The notes: generated by a model not told the origin, from the sequence alone. Positions 36,202 through 43,769 are shown, numbered from the stretch's first letter. The stretch: 64,000 nt of DNA from Bacteroidota bacterium (GCA_018267825.1 JAFDXR010000015.1:1-64000); one strand, 5' to 3'. Translations and numbers: made by a program.

Positions 36202-37476
36202 TTAGTTAATGTATTCAAAGCCGGCATAAGGAACAAGTGCTTTCGGAAGCTTGATGCCTTCCGGTGTTTGATTGTTTTCGAGCAGGCCGGCTACGATACG
36301 GGGCAATGCCAGGGCACTGCCGTTTAAGCTGTGAGCCAGTTGTGTTTTACCATCAGCGCCTTTGAAACGGCATTTCAAGCGGTTGGTTTGAAAGCTCTCA
36401 AAGTTAGACACAGAGCTTACTTCGAGCCAGCGTTGCTGCGCACCGCTCCACACTTCCATGTCGTAAGTCAGGGCTGATGCAAAGCTCATGTCGCCGCCGC
36501 ATAATTTGAGTGTGCGGAATGGAAGCTCGAGCTCCTTAAGCAGGCCGGCTACGTATTCGCGCATGTCTTCGAGTGTTTCGTATGATTTATCAGGGTGAGC
36601 GATCTGCACGATTTCTACCTTGTCGAATTGGTGCAGGCGGTTGAGGCCACGCACGTCTTTACCATAGCTACCGGCTTCGCGGCGGAAGCAAGGCGTATAA
36701 CCGCAATTTTTGATCGGGAGATCGCTTTCCTTTACAATCACGTCGCGGTAAATATTTGTTACAGGTACTTCGGCCGTAGGGATGAGGTACAGGTTATCGA
36801 TTCCAACATGATACATCTGCCCTTCTTTATCAGGCAGCTGTCCTGTACCGTAGCCGCTGTCTTCGTTTACAAGGATAGGGGGTTGTACTTCCAGGTAACC
36901 GGCAGCCGTAGCGCGATCCAGGAAAAAATTAATGAGGGCACGTTGCAGACGGGCTCCTTTTCCTTTGTATACGGGGAATCCGGCACCGGTGAGTTTTACC
37001 CCAAGTTCAAAATCAATGAGGTCGTACTTGGCGGCTAATTCCCAGTGTGGCAATGCGTCGGCCGTTAGATTTGGTTTTGAACCGTGTTCAAATACCACTT
37101 CGTTATCTTCCGGTGTGCGTCCGGCCGGAACCTTGGTACTTGGCAGGTTTGGAACCTGTACGAGCAGCTTATGAATTTCGGTTTCGGTGCTTTTCAGGGC
37201 TTCGTCGAGTTCTTTTTCTTTTTGTTTCAGTTCAGCGGTTTTGGTTTTTTGCTGTTCGGCCTCTTCCTTTTTTCCGCTTTTCATCAGTTCACCTATTTGT
37301 TTGGCAATGGTGTTGGCTTCTGCTTTAACGGCATCGGCATCTTTTTGGGTATTGCGGCGTTTGGCGTCGAGTTCCAGCACACTGCTGATGATACTTTCGG
37401 CATCTTTAAAATGCTTTACGGCCAGGCGTTTCACAACATCTTCCTTGTTTTCGCGGATATAGTTCAGTTGTAACAT
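36202..37476 (-). CDS. serS: Seryl-tRNA synthetase
   Basis: The 424-residue class II aminoacyl-tRNA synthetase charges tRNA-Ser and tRNA-Sec. The N-terminal coiled-coil arm (about 1-110, with KAEANTIAKQIGELMKSG and QKTKTAELKQKEKELDEALK) holds the tRNA. The catalytic domain shows motif 2 NCGYTPCFRREAGSYGKD and motif 3 SLNGSALALPRIVAGLLENNQ. Length and order are normal. A -7 type box precedes the gene. The coding regions for rpmA and rplU lie upstream on the same strand but are ended by a terminator at about 37580. Confidence 0.97.
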   Translation of the reverse strand: MLQLNYIRENKEDVVKRLAVKHFKDAESIISSVLELDAKRRNTQKDADAVKAEANTIAKQIGELMKSGKKEEAEQQKTKTAELKQKEKELDEALKSTETEIHKLLVQVPNLPSTKVPAGRTPEDNEVVFEHGSKPNLTADALPHWELAAKYDLIDFELGVKLTGAGFPVYKGKGARLQRALINFFLDRATAAGYLEVQPPILVNEDSGYGTGQLPDKEGQMYHVGIDNLYLIPTAEVPVTNIYRDVIVKESDLPIKNCGYTPCFRREAGSYGKDVRGLNRLHQFDKVEIVQIAHPDKSYETLEDMREYVAGLLKELELPFRTLKLCGGDMSFASALTYDMEVWSGAQQRWLEVSSVSNFESFQTNRLKCRFKGADGKTQLAHSLNGSALALPRIVAGLLENNQTPEGIKLPKALVPYAGFEYIN

Positions 37477-37493
37477 AAATTAAAAATAGTGTT

Positions 37494-37501
37494 CAAATGT
37501 A
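37494..37501 (-). promoter_or_regulatory. Possible -7 box of serS
   Basis: Minus strand reads TACATTTG, fitting TAnnTTTG, 18 bp before the serS start. The -33 TTTG is absent at 19 bp. Confidence 0.4.
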
Positions 37502-37563
37502 TGATTAAAATTTAAATTTCCGGGGCCTTATTCAGCGGATTCATAGCGCATGACTTAGGGCCA

Positions 37564-37599
37564 TAAAAAAAGCCTGTAACGGGTTCACCGAAACAAGCT
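37564..37599 (-). terminator. Intrinsic terminator after rpmA
   Basis: On the minus strand, AGCTTGT pairs with ACAGGCT (37599-37593 and 37577-37571; one G-T pair), followed by a run of seven T (plus-strand A's 37564-37570). Confidence 0.7.
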
Positions 37600-37629
37600 C
37601 TTTATTACTAATAATACTATACTGTCCGG

Positions 37630-37890
37630 TTATGCTTGTGCAGGAACAACCGAAACGTACGATCTGTCGTCTCTTTTCTTTTTGAAAACAACTGTACCGT
37701 CAACCAGTGCAAATAAGGTGTGGTCTTTGCCCATACCTACGTTTTCACCCGGGTTGTGTTTGGTGCCGCGTTGACGAACGATGATATTACCTGCGATAGC
37801 AGCCTGTCCGCCATAGATCTTAACGCCTAAACGTTTGCTGTGTGATTCGCGGCCGTTCTTTACTTTACCTTCGCCTTTCTTATGTGCCAT
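37630..37890 (-). CDS. rpmA: 50S ribosomal protein L27
   Basis: An 86-residue protein starting [24 protein letters not shown] with [36 protein letters not shown], the invariant L27 blocks. L27 sits near the peptidyl-transferase centre. It follows rplU by 71 bp, the usual rplU-rpmA operon. No N-terminal cleavage extension of the Firmicutes type is present. Confidence 0.98.
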   Translation of the reverse strand: MAHKKGEGKVKNGRESHSKRLGVKIYGGQAAIAGNIIVRQRGTKHNPGENVGMGKDHTLFALVDGTVVFKKKRDDRSYVSVVPAQA

Positions 37891-37917
37891 TTTTTCTTCG
37901 TTTTAAGTTTTAAGTTA

Positions 37918-37946
37918 TTAGTTTTTAATTAGACACTAAAAACTAA
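37918..37946. other. 10-bp stem-loop between rplU and rpmA
   Basis: TTAGTTTTTA (37918-37927) pairs with TAAAAACTAA (37937-37946) around a 9-base loop. It is AT-only apart from one G-C pair, without a GC-rich core, so it is more likely a processing or translation signal than a terminator. The word AAAAACTAAACATT here (37938-37951) recurs at 28-41 before etfA. Confidence 0.45.
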
Positions 37947-37961
37947 ACATTTAAAATTAGA

Positions 37962-38462
37962 TTAATCTTCTTTTTTCTTAGCAGCAGCTTTTTTAGCAGG
38001 TGCTTTTTTCGCAGCAGCTTTCTTGGCTGGCGCTTTTTTCGCAGCAGCTTTAGGAGTAGCTTCTACTTCCGCAACTTCTTTTTTGCTGGCTTTTGCGGGA
38101 GCCACTTTTTCTTTTTTGGTAACGGCGATTTCATCTTTCAATGTTTCACCTTTACCTAAAATGCCCTGAACCAGGATTTGTGTAAAAGACTGGCGGTGGT
38201 TGTTCCACTTCTGGTATCCTTTACGACGTTTTTTCTTGAACACGAAAACCTTGTCTCCTTTTAAGTGTTCTACTACGGTGGCAGCAACTTTGGCGCCATC
38301 TACGGTAGGGTTTCCAACAGAGATTTTTCCGCCGTTATCAATCAATAACACACGGTCAAACTCTACTTTAGAACCCTCATTAGCATCTAGGCGGTGAACG
38401 TAAACTTTATTGCCACGTTCCACTTTAAACTGTTGCCCTGCTATCTCTACAATTGCGTACAT
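37962..38462 (-). CDS. rplU: 50S ribosomal protein L21 with Ala/Lys-rich tail
   Basis: L21 is a 23S rRNA-binding protein of about 100 residues; here the core (1-103) with MYAIVEIAGQQFKVERGNKV and KKRRKGYQKWNNHRQSF is complete. A further 60 residues form a low-complexity tail of Ala, Lys and Pro (KKAPAKKAA and KKAAAKK repeats) with a Glu-containing start. Longer L21 tails occur in Bacteroidota. The tail resembles histone H1-like or other basic disordered tails and could touch rRNA. It is first in the rplU-rpmA operon with a promoter 40 bp upstream. Confidence 0.97.
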   Translation of the reverse strand: MYAIVEIAGQQFKVERGNKVYVHRLDANEGSKVEFDRVLLIDNGGKISVGNPTVDGAKVAATVVEHLKGDKVFVFKKKRRKGYQKWNNHRQSFTQILVQGILGKGETLKDEIAVTKKEKVAPAKASKKEVAEVEATPKAAAKKAPAKKAAAKKAPAKKAAAKKKED

Positions 38463-38501
38463 TGGGTTTTGTTTTTAATTTGTTAATAAAAAATTGGAGG
38501 G

Positions 38502-38531
38502 CAAAGATAGGCTATTTTTCGGTTTTCCAAA
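38502..38531 (-). promoter_or_regulatory. Promoter of the rplU-rpmA operon
   Basis: Minus strand: TTTG (38531-38528), 18 bp, TATCTTTG (38509-38502). The -7 box is a perfect match and the spacing is one base short of the usual 19. Confidence 0.75.
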
Positions 38532-38544
38532 AAATATTTCCCAA

Positions 38545-39423
38545 TTATTTGCGGTTTATAAGCCAGATTCCCAAAATAATAACGCCGATGGCCACAAACT
38601 GAAGGGAATGAACGGTTTCGCCGTCGTATAAACCCCAGCCAATGGCCACTACCGGAATCAGGTAGGTGCAGCTTGCCGCAAAAACCACCCCGGCCTGTTT
38701 GATCAGGGTATTGTAAATAACCACCGAAATGGCCGATCCTACGATGCCCAGGATACTCACAAAGCCAAAAGATGCCCAGCCATGAGGTTGCCGGGTCAGG
38801 TGTGTGGTGAAGTCGGTACTGCTGAACAGATACACGGCGGCCACCGGCCCGGTCAGCATAAACGACCACACGGTAGCCGCCATGGAATCGGTATCCGACA
38901 GGAAGGCCTTAATGCCATTAACACTGAGGGCATAAAAAAGGGTAGCCAGCACCACCAGCAGGCTATACAGGATATTGGACGAATCTTCGGAATCGTCGCC
39001 AAACAAAATCAGGCATACAGCCCCGATGAAGCCAATGGCCACACCTATAAACTTATTTCGCGAAAAATGCTGACCGAACAGGAGGCGGCCCAGAATGATG
39101 GTAAACAAAGGTGTTAACGCGTTGAGCATGCCGGTGAGGCTGCTGCTGATGCGGGTTTCGGCCTTGGTAAACAAAAAAGCCGGCAACAGGCTCCCGAAAA
39201 CACCCATGAGCACAAGGCCCTTCCAGGTTTTCTGAAACGAGATGCCACGGTATTTATATACAAACGGAAGTAATACAAGGGAAGCCATGCTGATGCGGAT
39301 AGCCGCCACCTCATCGCTCGTAAAAGCTTTCAGGCCTTCTTTCATGAGTATAAAAGAGCTACCCCAAACCAGTGATAGCACAATCAGAATAACCCACGAT
39401 AAAAAGCTGATGGAACGTTGCAT
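38545..39423 (-). CDS. EamA/DMT family transporter
   Basis: A 292-residue inner-membrane protein with ten predicted helices arranged as two EamA repeats (about 10-145 and 150-290). The first repeat has WGSSFILMKEGLKAF and ending ALTPLFTIILGRLLFGQHFS; the second has SVVIYNTLIKQAGVVFAASCTYLIPVVAIGWG and a terminal VIILGIWLINRK. These drug/metabolite transporters export amino acids or other small molecules; the substrate cannot be read from sequence. It stands alone, divergent from the OmpA gene. Confidence 0.9.
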   Translation of the reverse strand: MQRSISFLSWVILIVLSLVWGSSFILMKEGLKAFTSDEVAAIRISMASLVLLPFVYKYRGISFQKTWKGLVLMGVFGSLLPAFLFTKAETRISSSLTGMLNALTPLFTIILGRLLFGQHFSRNKFIGVAIGFIGAVCLILFGDDSEDSSNILYSLLVVLATLFYALSVNGIKAFLSDTDSMAATVWSFMLTGPVAAVYLFSSTDFTTHLTRQPHGWASFGFVSILGIVGSAISVVIYNTLIKQAGVVFAASCTYLIPVVAIGWGLYDGETVHSLQFVAIGVIILGIWLINRK

Positions 39424-39433
39424 GTAAAGCCTA

Positions 39434-39441
39434 CAAAAGTA
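39434..39441 (-). promoter_or_regulatory. Possible -7 box of the EamA gene
   Basis: Minus strand reads TACTTTTG, matching TAnnTTTG, 11 bp before the ATG at 39423. No TTTG lies at 19 bp. Confidence 0.35.
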
Positions 39442-39564
39442 ATCATATTAATTTGATGAAAAAGCAGGATTGATGCGAGAAATAGTAAAATATTACTACT
39501 ACCAATTACTCATTTACTGGCATGTATGTTGTTTGCCTTGGCGCGAAACAAAACACTTTGCTAT

Positions 39565-40995
39565 ATGAAGCACATCTTAAAATCATTAACAGCAGTAACG
39601 TGCCTGGTAGCCTCGCAGGGGCTTGCACAACAAACAACCGAAATTAAAATCACGCCGGCAGCACCACCCACCTATTATCACCAGGTAGCACTGGCTCCGG
39701 GTTTTTCAAATGCCAATGGAGCAACCGTCGATCTTTTTGCCAAAGGCGGAAAAGACATTGTATCGGTACCCGGTAACTATGTTGGCTCTCAGGATGCCGA
39801 CAAAGGGGATAGTTATCTGGGGATTATCACCTATTATGAAGAAGGATCGTTGAGCCTCTCAAAAGCTGTGGAATCAGGCCTTACCGAATTTAACAGCGAA
39901 GATGCCGTGAACTATGGCGAATATATACAGATCGCTCTTCCGGGAGCATTGGGTGCCGGCAAAGAATATAACATCACGTTTAAGGTAAGCCTGGCCGATC
40001 ATTCAGGATTCAGCAGCTCCGGCTGGGGCGTTTATTTCTCAGGCGAGGCCATGAACGAAAAAAGCAACAAAAGGCTCTCTGTTTCGCCACAGGTGCAGTT
40101 TCCGGGAATGGTAACCAATAAAACAGCCTGGACCGAATTAAAAGCCAAATACAAAGCTACAGGTACGGAAAAATACGCCATTCTGGGCTGTTTCAATACA
40201 GGGTTTAAAACGCAGAAGACTGACGGAGGCAAAGGTTTTGCGGCGTCCAAAGCATATTACTATGTATCTTCTGTGATGCTCGTAGAAGAAGCTCCGGACA
40301 GGGATCGTGACGGTGTAGCAGATAAAGATGATAAATGCCCGGATGTCATGGGCCTCGCAGCCCTGAATGGCTGTCCGGACAGGGATGGCGACGGAATAGC
40401 CGATGCAGATGACAAATGCCCTTCTGTGAAAGGTTCTGTGAAACTTGCTGGTTGTCCGGATGCGGATAATGATGGTGTGGCAGATGCCGATGATAAATGC
40501 CCGAATATGGCCGGTCCCGTAGAGTTTGCGGGTTGTCCTGATACCGACAAAGACGGCATTCCGGATAATAAAGACGAATGTCCGTCGCAGGCGGGTGTTG
40601 CCTCTAACTATGGTTGCCCAGAAATAAAAATGGACGTTAGGACCAAGGAGTTATTCCAGAAAGCCATGTCGGGCATCCAGTTTGAATCGGGCAAGGATGT
40701 TATCAAGAAATCTTCCTTCGGTATTCTTGATAATGTAGCATCTGTTCTGAAATCAAATCCAACCTGGATCGCAGAAGTACAGGGTCACACAGACAATGTT
40801 GGGAATGCAGCTGAAAACAAGGAATTATCCAGGAAAAGAGCACACGCCGTAACGAAATACCTGAAAAGCAAAGGCGTTGAGAACAAGCTGACTGCCGAAG
40901 GTTTTGGTATGGAAAGACCAATTGCCGAAAATAAAACGGCAGCCGGTCGCGCCAAAAACCGCCGGGTGGAGTTCAGAATCACCTACGAGCAATAA
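39565..40995 (+). CDS. OmpA-family outer-membrane protein with thrombospondin type 3 repeats
   Basis: A 476-residue surface protein. The signal peptide ends at GLAQ. The N-terminal 215 residues form an unrecognised beta domain with AVNYGEYIQIALPGALGAGKEYNITF, a carbohydrate-binding-like pattern. Residues 243-350 contain four calcium-binding TSP3 repeats of the D-x-D-x-D-G-x-x-D type, each ending NGC/AGC-type. The C-terminal OmpA domain (about 360-476) has VQGHTDNVGNAAENKELSRKRA and GFGMERPIAEN with NRRVEFRI, which binds peptidoglycan. I start at 39565 (MKHILKSLTAVTCLVAS); the frame extends to 39526 but only adds a charged leader. A terminator follows. Confidence 0.92.
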   Translation: MKHILKSLTAVTCLVASQGLAQQTTEIKITPAAPPTYYHQVALAPGFSNANGATVDLFAKGGKDIVSVPGNYVGSQDADKGDSYLGIITYYEEGSLSLSKAVESGLTEFNSEDAVNYGEYIQIALPGALGAGKEYNITFKVSLADHSGFSSSGWGVYFSGEAMNEKSNKRLSVSPQVQFPGMVTNKTAWTELKAKYKATGTEKYAILGCFNTGFKTQKTDGGKGFAASKAYYYVSSVMLVEEAPDRDRDGVADKDDKCPDVMGLAALNGCPDRDGDGIADADDKCPSVKGSVKLAGCPDADNDGVADADDKCPNMAGPVEFAGCPDTDKDGIPDNKDECPSQAGVASNYGCPEIKMDVRTKELFQKAMSGIQFESGKDVIKKSSFGILDNVASVLKSNPTWIAEVQGHTDNVGNAAENKELSRKRAHAVTKYLKSKGVENKLTAEGFGMERPIAENKTAAGRAKNRRVEFRITYEQ

Positions 40996-41018
40996 TTTTT
41001 TTGAATCAAAAAAACAGG

Positions 41019-41043
41019 GCCCGTGTTTCGTACACGGGCTTTT
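41019..41043 (+). terminator. Intrinsic terminator of the OmpA gene
   Basis: GCCCGTGT (41019-41026) pairs with ACACGGGC (41032-41039), loop TTCGT, followed by TTTT. Downstream to 41192 no further gene or structure is recognised. Confidence 0.9.
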
Positions 41044-41192
41044 GTATTGAAACTGGGCTCATAAAGCGTCCATTCCCGGGTTTGGGACTGCATTTACTTG
41101 CGGAAAACTGCAAAATATCAGCAGGCTAAAAACCTGATAAAAAGGAAGAAAGAAAAAATTTCAAATAAAATCCAAAAAAAGTTTTATTTTTT

Positions 41193-41223
41193 TTTGCAAC
41201 AACCAGTTTTCTTGCTAAATTTG
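41193..41223 (+). promoter_or_regulatory. Promoter of the tRNA-tuf operon
   Basis: TTTG (41193-41196), exactly 19 bp, TAAATTTG (41216-41223): a perfect match to the phylum consensus. The first tRNA begins 51 bp after the -7 box, allowing a short leader. Confidence 0.85.
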
Positions 41224-41274
41224 CAGTCCCCAAAAAAATAAGGGGTTTTCGTTCTTTCAAAACATAAAAAATAA

Positions 41275-41347
41275 GCCGAAGTAGCTCAGCTGGTAGAGCA
41301 GCTGATTTGTAATCAGCTGGTCGGGGGTTCGAGTCCCTTCTTCGGCT
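41275..41347 (+). tRNA. tRNA-Thr (anticodon TGT)
   Basis: A 73-base cloverleaf with acceptor GCCGAAG/CTTCGGC, anticodon stem CTGAT/ATCAG and loop TTTGTAA with anticodon TGT, and T-loop TTCGAGT. CCA is not encoded. First gene of the tRNA-tuf operon; the E. coli tufB operon starts with the same isoacceptor. Confidence 0.97.
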
Positions 41348-41366
41348 CTTTTTTTTTAAATGTGTA

Positions 41367-41448
41367 GGGGCAATACCAGAGTGGCCAAATGGGGCAGACT
41401 GTAAATCTGCTGACTTCGTCTTCGGTGGTTCGAATCCATCTTGCCCCA
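41367..41448 (+). tRNA. tRNA-Tyr (anticodon GTA)
   Basis: An 82-base class II tRNA with acceptor GGGGCAA/TTGCCCC, anticodon stem-loop AGACTGTAAATCT (anticodon GTA), a long variable arm TGACTTCGTCTTCGG and discriminator A. It is 19 bp downstream of tRNA-Thr. Confidence 0.97.
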
Positions 41449-41494
41449 CTAAAAACTCAGATGCTAAGGCAGATGTGATTTTGCAGGCTTTAGG

Positions 41495-41515
41495 ATCCTT
41501 TAGAGAATAAAGGAT
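41495..41515. other. Stem-loop in the Tyr-Gly spacer
   Basis: ATCCTTTA (41495-41502) and TAAAGGAT (41508-41515) form a perfect 8-bp stem with loop GAGAA, 8 bp before tRNA-Gly. It may help tRNA processing. Confidence 0.5.
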
Positions 41516-41522
41516 AACAAAA

Positions 41523-41595
41523 GCGGAAGTAGCTCAATTGGTAGAGCTCCAGCCTTCCAAGCTGGAGGTTGCGGGTTCGAGACCCGTCTTCCGCT
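41523..41595 (+). tRNA. tRNA-Gly (anticodon TCC)
   Basis: A 73-base cloverleaf with acceptor GCGGAAG/CTTCCGC, anticodon loop CTTCCAA (TCC) and T-arm GCGGGTTCGAGACCCGT. Its 3' end (41580-41598) is duplicated exactly at 41652-41670. Confidence 0.97.
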
Positions 41596-41651
41596 CAAGA
41601 ATTGTGTGATGGAGAAGAGGGGTCGAGAAGTTTATCCCGATTTTGTCGGGA

Positions 41652-41670
41652 AGACCCGTCTTCCGCTCAA
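41652..41670 (+). repeat. Exact duplicate of the tRNA-Gly 3' end
   Basis: Bases 41652-41670 repeat 41580-41598 exactly (19 bases), 72 bp downstream. The following bases stay loosely similar (both contain a GTGTG/TGTGTAG stretch), which supports a tandem duplication that later decayed. Confidence 0.85.
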
Positions 41671-41760
41671 AAAATGTGTAGTTGGCAGCAGGGAAGGAAC
41701 ATAACCGTTACAGCGGACAAAAGACAATGATGGCTTGCGGAAGGCGGCCTAAAACTTTTG

Positions 41761-41784
41761 AAAGTCCCCAAAATGAGGGACTTT
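41761..41784 (+). terminator. Strong hairpin with a TTTT tail in the tRNA spacer
   Basis: AAAGTCCC (41761-41768) pairs with GGGACTTT (41777-41784), loop of 8, then TTC. It looks like an intrinsic terminator or attenuator lying inside the operon, between tRNA-Gly and tRNA-Thr(GGT). Confidence 0.55.
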
Positions 41785-41857
41785 TCGTGTATCGAAAAAT
41801 GAAGTTCCGAAAAAACGTTCTTTTTATGTCCTTAAATTGTAAAGTTGGGCAAATTAA

Positions 41858-41972
41858 GCTGTTGTAGCTCAGTCCCGGTTTTTGCAAATCTGCTGATTTG
41901 CCTGAAAAACCGAGGATCCTCGAAAAATCATTAGAATCGAAGATTTTGGATTTTTCGGGATAGTAGAGCACC
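41858..41972 (+). pseudogene. Truncated tRNA-Thr copy interrupted by a hairpin insert
   Basis: Bases 41858-41873 repeat the first 16 bases of the intact tRNA-Thr (41986-42001), through the D-stem. About 87 bases of insert follow, and then TAGTAGAGCAC (41961-41971) resembles the continuing GGTAGAGCAC of the real gene. The anticodon and T arms are missing. The insert holds two stems (41876-41890 with 41895-41912, and 41921-41929 with 41949-41957) joined by the palindrome CGAGGATCCTCG (41911-41922). Confidence 0.75.
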
Positions 41973-41985
41973 AGCGCAAATACAA

Positions 41986-42057
<72 letters not shown>

Positions 42058-42146
42058 CAAAGGTTTTTCTGTTTTAGATAAACCATAAACAAGATAGTTT
42101 AGAAACTATATATAAAACAAATAAAAACAAATAAATAACAAAAGCT

Positions 42147-43334
42147 ATGGCTAAAGAAAAATTCGACCGTTCCAAACCTCACGTAAACATTGGAACAATT
42201 GGTCACGTTGACCACGGTAAAACTACCTTAACTGCTGCTATCACTACAGTATTAGCTGAAAAAGGATTAGCAGAGTTAAGAGATTTCTCATCAATTGATA
42301 ATGCTCCTGAAGAAAAAGAACGTGGTATCACGATCAATACTTCTCACGTTGAATATGCAACTGCTAACCGTCACTACGCTCACGTTGACTGTCCAGGTCA
42401 CGCTGACTACGTTAAGAACATGGTTACCGGTGCTGCTCAGATGGACGGTGCTATCTTAGTAGTAGCTGCTACAGATGGTCCAATGCCTCAAACACGTGAG
42501 CATATCCTTTTAGCCCGCCAGGTAGGTGTGCCTAAAATCGTTGTGTTCATGAACAAAGTTGACATGGTTGAAGATGCTGAGTTATTAGACTTAGTTGAAA
42601 TGGAAATCCGCGAATTATTATCATTCTATAAATTCGATGGCGACAACACACCAATTATCCGTGGTTCAGCTTTAGGTGGATTAAATAAAGATCCAAAATG
42701 GGTTGACAAAATTATGGAGTTAATGGATGCAGTTGATACTTACATTCCACTTCCTCCACGCGATAAAGATAAACCTTTCCTGATGCCGGTTGAAGACGTG
42801 TTCACGATCACTGGTCGTGGTACTGTTGCTACAGGCCGTATCGAAACAGGTGTTATCAATACAGGTGATACAGTTGATATCTTAGGTATGCAGGAAGAAA
42901 AATTATCTTCGACTGTAACCGGGGTAGAGATGTTCCGTAAAATCCTGGATTATGGTGAAGCTGGAGATAACGTAGGTTTATTATTACGTGGTGTTGATAA
43001 AAAAGACATCCGTCGTGGTATGGTTATCGCAAAACCAGGTTCTATCAAACCTCACAAAAAATTCAAAGCTGAGGTGTATATCCTGAAAAAAGAAGAAGGT
43101 GGCCGTCACACGCCATTCCACAATAAATACCGTCCTCAGTTCTACTTACGTACAACTGACGTAACTGGTGAGATTTCATTAGATGCAGGCCGCGAAATGG
43201 TTATGCCTGGTGATAACGTAACTATTACAGTTGAGTTGATCGCTCCGGTAGCTATGGATAAAGGTCTTCGTTTCGCGATCCGCGAAGGTGGCCGTACCGT
43301 AGGTGCAGGTCAGGTAACTGAAATCTTAGACTAA
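42147..43334 (+). CDS. tuf: Elongation factor Tu
   Basis: The 395-residue GTPase carries aminoacyl-tRNA to the ribosome. G1 is GHVDHGKT (19-26), with DCPGHADYV (G3) and NKVD (G4); domains 2 and 3 follow ([38 protein letters not shown]). Normal length. Codon use differs from most neighbours: leucine is nearly always TTA and Arg mostly CGT, a sign of selection for high expression. It is in the second position of the tRNA-tuf-tRNA operon, with a terminator-like hairpin (43363) downstream. Confidence 0.99.
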   Translation: MAKEKFDRSKPHVNIGTIGHVDHGKTTLTAAITTVLAEKGLAELRDFSSIDNAPEEKERGITINTSHVEYATANRHYAHVDCPGHADYVKNMVTGAAQMDGAILVVAATDGPMPQTREHILLARQVGVPKIVVFMNKVDMVEDAELLDLVEMEIRELLSFYKFDGDNTPIIRGSALGGLNKDPKWVDKIMELMDAVDTYIPLPPRDKDKPFLMPVEDVFTITGRGTVATGRIETGVINTGDTVDILGMQEEKLSSTVTGVEMFRKILDYGEAGDNVGLLLRGVDKKDIRRGMVIAKPGSIKPHKKFKAEVYILKKEEGGRHTPFHNKYRPQFYLRTTDVTGEISLDAGREMVMPGDNVTITVELIAPVAMDKGLRFAIREGGRTVGAGQVTEILD

Positions 43335-43362
43335 GCAATTAGTTGAGAATTTAAACTGGTAG

Positions 43363-43391
43363 AATGGCTAGCCGGAAGGCTTGGCCATTTT
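43363..43391 (+). terminator. Terminator-like hairpin after tuf
   Basis: AATGGC (43363-43368) pairs with GCCATT (43384-43389), and inside GCC (43371-43373) with GGC (43378-43380). A short T-run follows. It may reduce read-through from tuf into tRNA-Trp and the secE-nusG cluster. Confidence 0.6.
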
Positions 43392-43413
43392 GCCGTTTAT
43401 AATCAAGGGTTTT

Positions 43414-43484
43414 ACGGGCATAGTTCAATGGTAGAATAGCGGTCTCCAAAACCGTTGATGGGAGTTCGAATCTCTCTGCCCGTG
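43414..43484 (+). tRNA. tRNA-Trp (anticodon CCA)
   Basis: A 71-base cloverleaf with acceptor ACGGGCA/TGCCCGT, anticodon stem CGGT/ACCG with loop around CTCCAAA (CCA), T-arm GGGAGTTCGAATCTCTC and discriminator G. The tuf, tRNA-Trp, secE, nusG order is common in bacteria. Confidence 0.95.
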
Positions 43485-43558
43485 CAAACAAGTGGTAGCT
43501 GTTTAGTTATAAAGAAGATCCTTTACTGGACATCGAGCACTAAAAATTAGGAAAAGGT

Positions 43559-43753
43559 ATGAGCAAAATCGGAACTTACGTACAGGAAACCACCAATGAA
43601 CTGGTGAATAAGGTAACCTGGCCAACCTGGCAGGAGCTGCAAGGCAGCGCCATTGTGGTGATGGTAGCTTCTACAATCATTGGGTTGATTGTGTGGGGCA
43701 TGGATATGGGATTTAGTTGGATTATGGAAAAAGCTTACCAAATGGTGAGTTAA
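43559..43753 (+). CDS. secE: Protein translocase subunit SecE
   Basis: A 64-residue protein: a short amphipathic start with YVQETTNELVNKVTWPTWQEL and one long transmembrane helix GSAIVVMVASTIIGLIVWGMDMGF. This is the minimal bacterial SecE; it is part of the SecYEG channel. It starts 74 bp after tRNA-Trp and ends 16 bp before nusG. Confidence 0.93.
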   Translation: MSKIGTYVQETTNELVNKVTWPTWQELQGSAIVVMVASTIIGLIVWGMDMGFSWIMEKAYQMVS

Positions 43754-43769
43754 TTAATTTTTTTCAAAA

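Larger units (their letters stand above)
41596..41985. other. Scarred spacer between tRNA-Gly and tRNA-Thr(GGT)
   Basis: About 390 bases with no credible protein gene. In order: a CCCGA-TTTTG-TCGGG hairpin near 41635-41650, an exact 19-base copy of the tRNA-Gly 3' end (41652-41670), a strong hairpin (41761-41784), a partial tRNA-Thr copy (41858-41972) holding a double-hairpin insert, then the intact tRNA-Thr. The flanks of both copies are also similar to the flanks of the intact genes, so this is duplicated, decayed tRNA-operon DNA. Confidence 0.75.

Noticed and set aside
41126-41449. Minus-strand open frame crossing tRNA-Thr and tRNA-Tyr
   Set aside because: It is the well-known false translation of antisense tRNA sequence (MGQDGFEPPKTK and RRDSNPRPADYKSA type) and has no further support.
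41652-41670. tRNA-Gly 3' duplicate as an attachment site of an integrated element
   Set aside because: The two copies are only 72 bp apart and no integrase or element genes lie between them; local duplication explains the data better.
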